A DNA stretch of 64,000 nucleotides, taken from contig QBLS01000016.1 of NCBI GenBank assembly GCA_003249015.1, forward strand, positions 1-64,000, given 5' to 3'. The translations under genes and the position numbers were made by a program. Position 1 is the first letter of the stretch, and every line of letters starts with the position of its first letter. The DNA is from Pseudanabaena sp. (GTDB lineage: Bacteria > Cyanobacteriota > Cyanobacteriia > Pseudanabaenales > Pseudanabaenaceae). The notes beneath the pieces were generated by a model. That model worked only from the letters and a program-made list of their open reading frames with translations, searched no databases and was not told the origin of the DNA. Of the stretch, positions 60,642 through 64,000 are shown one piece after another.

Positions 60642-61142
60642 CTACTCAGGCAAAAATTCTTCATCAAGCACTTGCTCAGAAGTAAAAGGGCAAATCTCAG
60701 GGAAATGCGCTAAAGGTAATCTTGTTTCAATTTTGGCTTGTTTTCTTGCATTTCGATAGCACTTATCAAATACTTGCAAATAATGTCCTTTCAAACTGGG
60801 ACTAGCTTCAAAGCGTTCATCTAAGCGACGACGATGCTCAGCAATACTTTTTTCCCAACTTCTTGTGCGCTTGTTCGGTTGATATTGCCATTTAAGCAAA
60901 TGTAGTAAAACCACCACCAAATCACTACTTAAAGCGTGTTTATCACTATTTCCCATTGATTCCACTTCTTCGAGTAGATTCACCACATCTAGTTCTGCTA
61001 GTCTGCCTTCACGCAATAGCTGGGCTGTTGCCTCCACCCATAGATTAAAGTCACATTCATAGAGCGCTGTGAGTGAATTACGGGAACTGCTAGCGATCGC
61101 TGGTTCGTGGATATCCTGTGTCTCTAAGTAAGCCTGTGTCAT
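60642..61142 (-). CDS. DUF29 family protein
   Basis: 166 aa. LYECDFNLWVEATAQLLREGRLAELDVVNLLEEVESMGNSDKHALSSDLVVVLLHLLKWQYQP and EASPSLKGHYLQVFDKCYRNARKQA are the DUF29 pattern, very common in cyanobacteria, function unknown. 87 bp from the kinase-GUN4 start on the same strand. Confidence 0.9.
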   Translation of the reverse strand: MTQAYLETQDIHEPAIASSSRNSLTALYECDFNLWVEATAQLLREGRLAELDVVNLLEEVESMGNSDKHALSSDLVVVLLHLLKWQYQPNKRTRSWEKSIAEHRRRLDERFEASPSLKGHYLQVFDKCYRNARKQAKIETRLPLAHFPEICPFTSEQVLDEEFLPE

Positions 61143-61274
61143 TAGCTTTTCCTCAAAGTTGTACTCGCAATTAATCTTGAGCGTAACATAATCAGCAATG
61201 ACAGTTGCATTGGCAAATAGGCTAGATATTTCTCAGTTATGGCATTACTCAGAGTTCCACAATTCATATACCTG

Positions 61275-62429
61275 CTACTGACCAAATGCCACGATCGCAT
61301 TTTGACCACCAAATCCAAAACTAAAGCTGAGTGCTGATTGCAGATTTGGCGATCGCTCGGCTTGCCGCACAATGTTCAAATCAAATTCAGGAGTCTGCAA
61401 ACCCACACAGGGTGGCAATAGGCGATCGCGTAATGCCAGCAAACAAATGGCAGCTTCGATCATTCCTGTCGCGCCCAAGGTATGCCCTGTCGCGCCTTTA
61501 GTGCCACTGACTGCTGCCTGTGGGAACGTGTCAGCGATCAAGCTGGCTTCGCGGGCATCATTCATTAGAGTAGCTGTGCCATGGATATTGATATAACCAA
61601 TGTCGATCGCATCTAAATGGGAACGTTTTAAACAATCTTGAATCGCTCTTCTGGCGCTGTGATGATCGGGACTGGGACTAGTGGAGTGGTAGGCATCATT
61701 AGTAATTCCCCAGCCCAAGACCTTGCCATAGATTTTCACTCCTCTCCGCTTGGCGGAAGCGAGAGATTCTAAAACTAGAGTTGCTGCACCTTCTCCTAAG
61801 GCAAATCCTTGCCGTTCTTGACTAAGTGGATATACTCCTGATGTCGCTAGCACATTGATTTTCTGAAATCCTGCGATCGTTAATGGTGTAATCGCGGCAT
61901 CAGTTGCCCCTGAGATCGCCAAATCACAACGTCCTGATCGAATCAGTTCACTAGCTTGAGCGATCGCCCAATTTGCCGTGGCACAGGCAGCCATGGGAGC
62001 AAGAACGGGAGCTTGAGTTTTGAGTAATCTGGCAATTTGAGCAGATAGGGAAGCAGGTTGACAGTTCCACCAATTATTTAATGACCAATTTTGGGGGGAT
62101 TGTTCTATCAGTAATTCCAATTCTCTTTGATTGCTACGACTAGAACCAATCACGACTCCACAGTTAACCAATGGAACTTGTAAACCAGCATCAGCGATCG
62201 CTTCAAGAGTTGCAATCTGAAGTAACTGTTGCGATCGCGATAAATCTCCATCTTCGGAGATATCAATCTGAGCAATGGGAAGCTGTAATTGATGATTAAA
62301 TTTGATTCCTGATTTTCCAGCTAGCAGTCTTTGCCATGTGGTTTCACGGTCATGGGCGATCGCAGTGATCATGCCGATGCCTGTGACCACAACTATTGTC
62401 TTCTCAATTTCATGATCGCAGTAATTCAT
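61275..62429 (-). CDS. Second beta-ketoacyl-ACP synthase (KAS-like)
   Basis: 384 aa, thiolase fold. Active-site triad retained: Cys149 in MAACATANW, His in [12 protein letters not shown], His in [12 protein letters not shown]. More divergent than the main fabF (shorter, different N terminus [17 protein letters not shown]). Could be a second KAS for a side branch such as glycolipid or polyketide-like chemistry; no acyl carrier or pathway genes adjacent. Confidence 0.88.
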   Translation of the reverse strand: MNYCDHEIEKTIVVVTGIGMITAIAHDRETTWQRLLAGKSGIKFNHQLQLPIAQIDISEDGDLSRSQQLLQIATLEAIADAGLQVPLVNCGVVIGSSRSNQRELELLIEQSPQNWSLNNWWNCQPASLSAQIARLLKTQAPVLAPMAACATANWAIAQASELIRSGRCDLAISGATDAAITPLTIAGFQKINVLATSGVYPLSQERQGFALGEGAATLVLESLASAKRRGVKIYGKVLGWGITNDAYHSTSPSPDHHSARRAIQDCLKRSHLDAIDIGYINIHGTATLMNDAREASLIADTFPQAAVSGTKGATGHTLGATGMIEAAICLLALRDRLLPPCVGLQTPEFDLNIVRQAERSPNLQSALSFSFGFGGQNAIVAFGQ

Positions 62430-62584
62430 CTTTGAGCGCTGAACACCTCTCGTAGATTGTTGTAATTAAAAGTAGGATGGGTTAGTGATGGCATAACCCA
62501 TCATCTTTAGCTAATAGATTTGTAACTAAGACCCTCACCCCTAGCCCCTCTCCCAAAAAGGGAGAAGGGAACAAGAAATCTTCT

Positions 62585-62688
62585 TATAGCAATTTTAAAT
62601 ATTTAGAAGAGGCTTCGACTTCGCTCAGCCAGCGTTATACGTTGGCTGAGCGAAGTCGAAGCCCTAACTCTTATTTGAAACAGCCATA
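62585..62688. repeat. TATAGC-type palindromic element, intact copy
   Basis: Most complete copy: tatagcaattttaaatattt...ggcttcgacttcgctcagcc (62611) ... ggctgagcgaagtcgaagcc (to 62663) ...ttatttgaaacagccata. Confidence 0.8.
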
Positions 62689-62765
62689 CTCCCCTTCTCC
62701 TTTTTTGGGAGAAGGGGTTGGGGGATGAGGGTAATTCGATTAAACAGCTTAGCGAGCAACATAAG

Positions 62766-64000
62766 CTATGGAAACCATCGGGGTGATGTTCCGAAAATTG
62801 GTAGCAATTCAGGTTGAGGTAAAAAGTTAATTTGACCGCTACTTTGCTCGTTATTGATGGGTAAAACAACCAACTGAGTTAGAACAGGCGATCGCGAGGT
62901 TCGCGAACCCTGCGCCGAGTCTTCAGGAATAGAAGAATTGGCAGTTGGATCGGCATTAGGAACGGCGGAGTTGAGTAGAATTGCTTGCCCGTCAGGGGCA
63001 ATCTTAAACTGAACTTCTCGCTGAGGAGGTAACTCTAAAAGTCTTTGTAATTGAGCTGATTCTAAGTTAATCGCCGCAAGGTAAGGCTTTTCCAGAAATA
63101 TATTTTTAGCTGTATCCTGTTCCACATCCGTTAGCAAACAGTAAAGAGTCTGCTCTTGAGGATCAAACTGAGCACCTAGAATGGAACCATTAATCTTCGT
63201 AAGTTCTTTTTGTAAGCCCTGATTATTCACTAGATAGAGCGATCGCGTGTAGTCTTTATTAAATTTAATTGTGGCAGCTTTAGTTCCGCTACGACCAAAG
63301 CTCAAGACTGTGCCGAACCTTGGCAAAAAATCTAGGGGCGCTGCTTGAGATTCGAGGGGCAAAATTGCCACACCTTCACCTTGGGCGATCGCCACCGAAG
63401 AACTATCAGGCGTGAACATAAAATCTCCTCCTGGTTGGTTTTCTAGAGGCTTAGGTGGGTTATTTCCTTGGATCAGCCAAAGCCCATAGAGTCCGACTTG
63501 CTTGCGGCTGAGACGCTGTACTAGGATATTCTCTCCGTCTGGGGAAAGATCAAATTTAAAGTTTTGGGAATCTTCATTACCAAGAATGGTTTCTAACTGA
63601 GGAACCTTGGTTAGTTTATCTTCCTCATCAATTCCTGTGGTTACTGTATAAAGCTTTTGATCAATTAAGCTTTGTTCGTTAGCCTTAATCGCGCCAAATA
63701 AAATCTTTTGGCGATCGGGATAAATGCGAAAGTCTAAAACCCTGAGTTCCGCAGGCGTTAAAATTTTCTTTTCTTTGCGCTGGGGGTCATAAATAATTAA
63801 ACGTCCCTTTTCATCAGCCTGCGAGCCGATGTAAGCAAGGTAAGGATTAGGCGTAGAGAAGCTGCCTACAAAAGGCTTAAGAGGTTTTTTCTGGCTAATT
63901 TCACTGGAAAAGCGATCGTATGCATTTTCTAGCTTGACTGTATAGGATTTACCATAGATAGCTGGGGCTAGAGGAGTATAGGACATTCGCCGCGATGACC
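62766..64000 (-). CDS. Beta-propeller (TolB/WD40-like) protein, 5' partial
   Basis: At least 406 aa; reading frame open to the window edge with no stop upstream of the ATG at 63986, so the real start is probably outside. Repeats of KFDLSPDGENILVQR, FMFTPDSSSVAIAQGEG, FKIAPDGQAILLNS type, typical of TolB-like six-bladed propellers with DxxxP-DG turns, and a Ser/Pro-rich stretch near the C terminus (NADPTANSSIPEDSAQG). Likely periplasmic; function unknown. Confidence 0.7.
   Translation of the reverse strand, partial: SSRRMSYTPLAPAIYGKSYTVKLENAYDRFSSEISQKKPLKPFVGSFSTPNPYLAYIGSQADEKGRLIIYDPQRKEKKILTPAELRVLDFRIYPDRQKILFGAIKANEQSLIDQKLYTVTTGIDEEDKLTKVPQLETILGNEDSQNFKFDLSPDGENILVQRLSRKQVGLYGLWLIQGNNPPKPLENQPGGDFMFTPDSSSVAIAQGEGVAILPLESQAAPLDFLPRFGTVLSFGRSGTKAATIKFNKDYTRSLYLVNNQGLQKELTKINGSILGAQFDPQEQTLYCLLTDVEQDTAKNIFLEKPYLAAINLESAQLQRLLELPPQREVQFKIAPDGQAILLNSAVPNADPTANSSIPEDSAQGSRTSRSPVLTQLVVLPINNEQSSGQINFLPQPELLPIFGTSPRWFP

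Noticed and set aside
61142-61372. 76-aa ORF between DUF29 and KAS genes
   Set aside because: It overlaps the KAS 3' end in another frame and has no recognised domain.

Overview
The window is cyanobacterial chromosome. The evidence is an allophycocyanin core subunit gene (apcF), a CSP41-type epimerase, a complex C (cytochrome b6f) cofactor-assembly protein, two GUN4-domain signalling proteins, a class II Calvin-cycle aldolase, and very frequent GCGATCGC (HIP1) octamers. Gene content and the dense palindromes suggest a Pseudanabaena-like filamentous genome, but the genus is only a guess.

Layout. 0-10 kb: Uma2 nuclease, glycosyltransferase, orphan vMAP-like N-domain protein, AEC permease coupled to a cell-wall amidase, VOC protein, CSP41-like epimerase, small secreted and membrane proteins, FIST sensor. 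11-24 kb: housekeeping and photosynthesis (apcF, fructose-bisphosphate aldolase, REC-GAF protein, ftsY, tRNA-Val, ddl, topA, Trx-like protein, glycosyltransferase, acpP-fabF). 24-27 kb: accessory island with orphan antitoxin, HicAB and an HTH-NACHT STAND NTPase. 27-32 kb: partial urease operon (ureD-ureA-Uma2-ureB, no ureC) and murE. 32-47 kb: CyaC-like hybrid kinase/adenylate cyclase, gcvH, TerC, pentapeptide protein, MFS transporter, collagen-like secreted protein, tRNA-Asp, dut, Ser/Thr kinase with DUF4330 partner, DUF2059, CCB, rplY, purA. 47.7-61 kb: accessory region with a RayT transposase and its REPIN-like palindromes, a NACHT-GUN4 NTPase, a row of toxin-antitoxin (TA) pairs behind duplicated promoter segments, then cupin, YdeI, rhomboid, rpsB, bioY, more TA pairs, a Ser/Thr kinase-GUN4 protein and DUF29. 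61-64 kb: a second beta-ketoacyl synthase and a beta-propeller protein running off the right edge.

How it fits together. Core metabolism is interleaved with short accessory blocks: STAND NTPases, four complete TA pairs plus orphan or decayed ones, and Uma2 proteins. The most unusual features are structural. About forty long, near-perfect palindromes sit at gene ends, and in at least seven cases the palindrome arm is an inverted copy of the neighbouring gene's own last codons and stop. There is also a family of about 100-bp TATAGC-ended palindromic elements (one interrupted by another element), a RayT/REPIN system, and a TA array built on three copies of one divergent promoter. The two GUN4-fused proteins (one NACHT, one kinase) about 7 kb apart are the best candidate for a less-described signalling or defence system.
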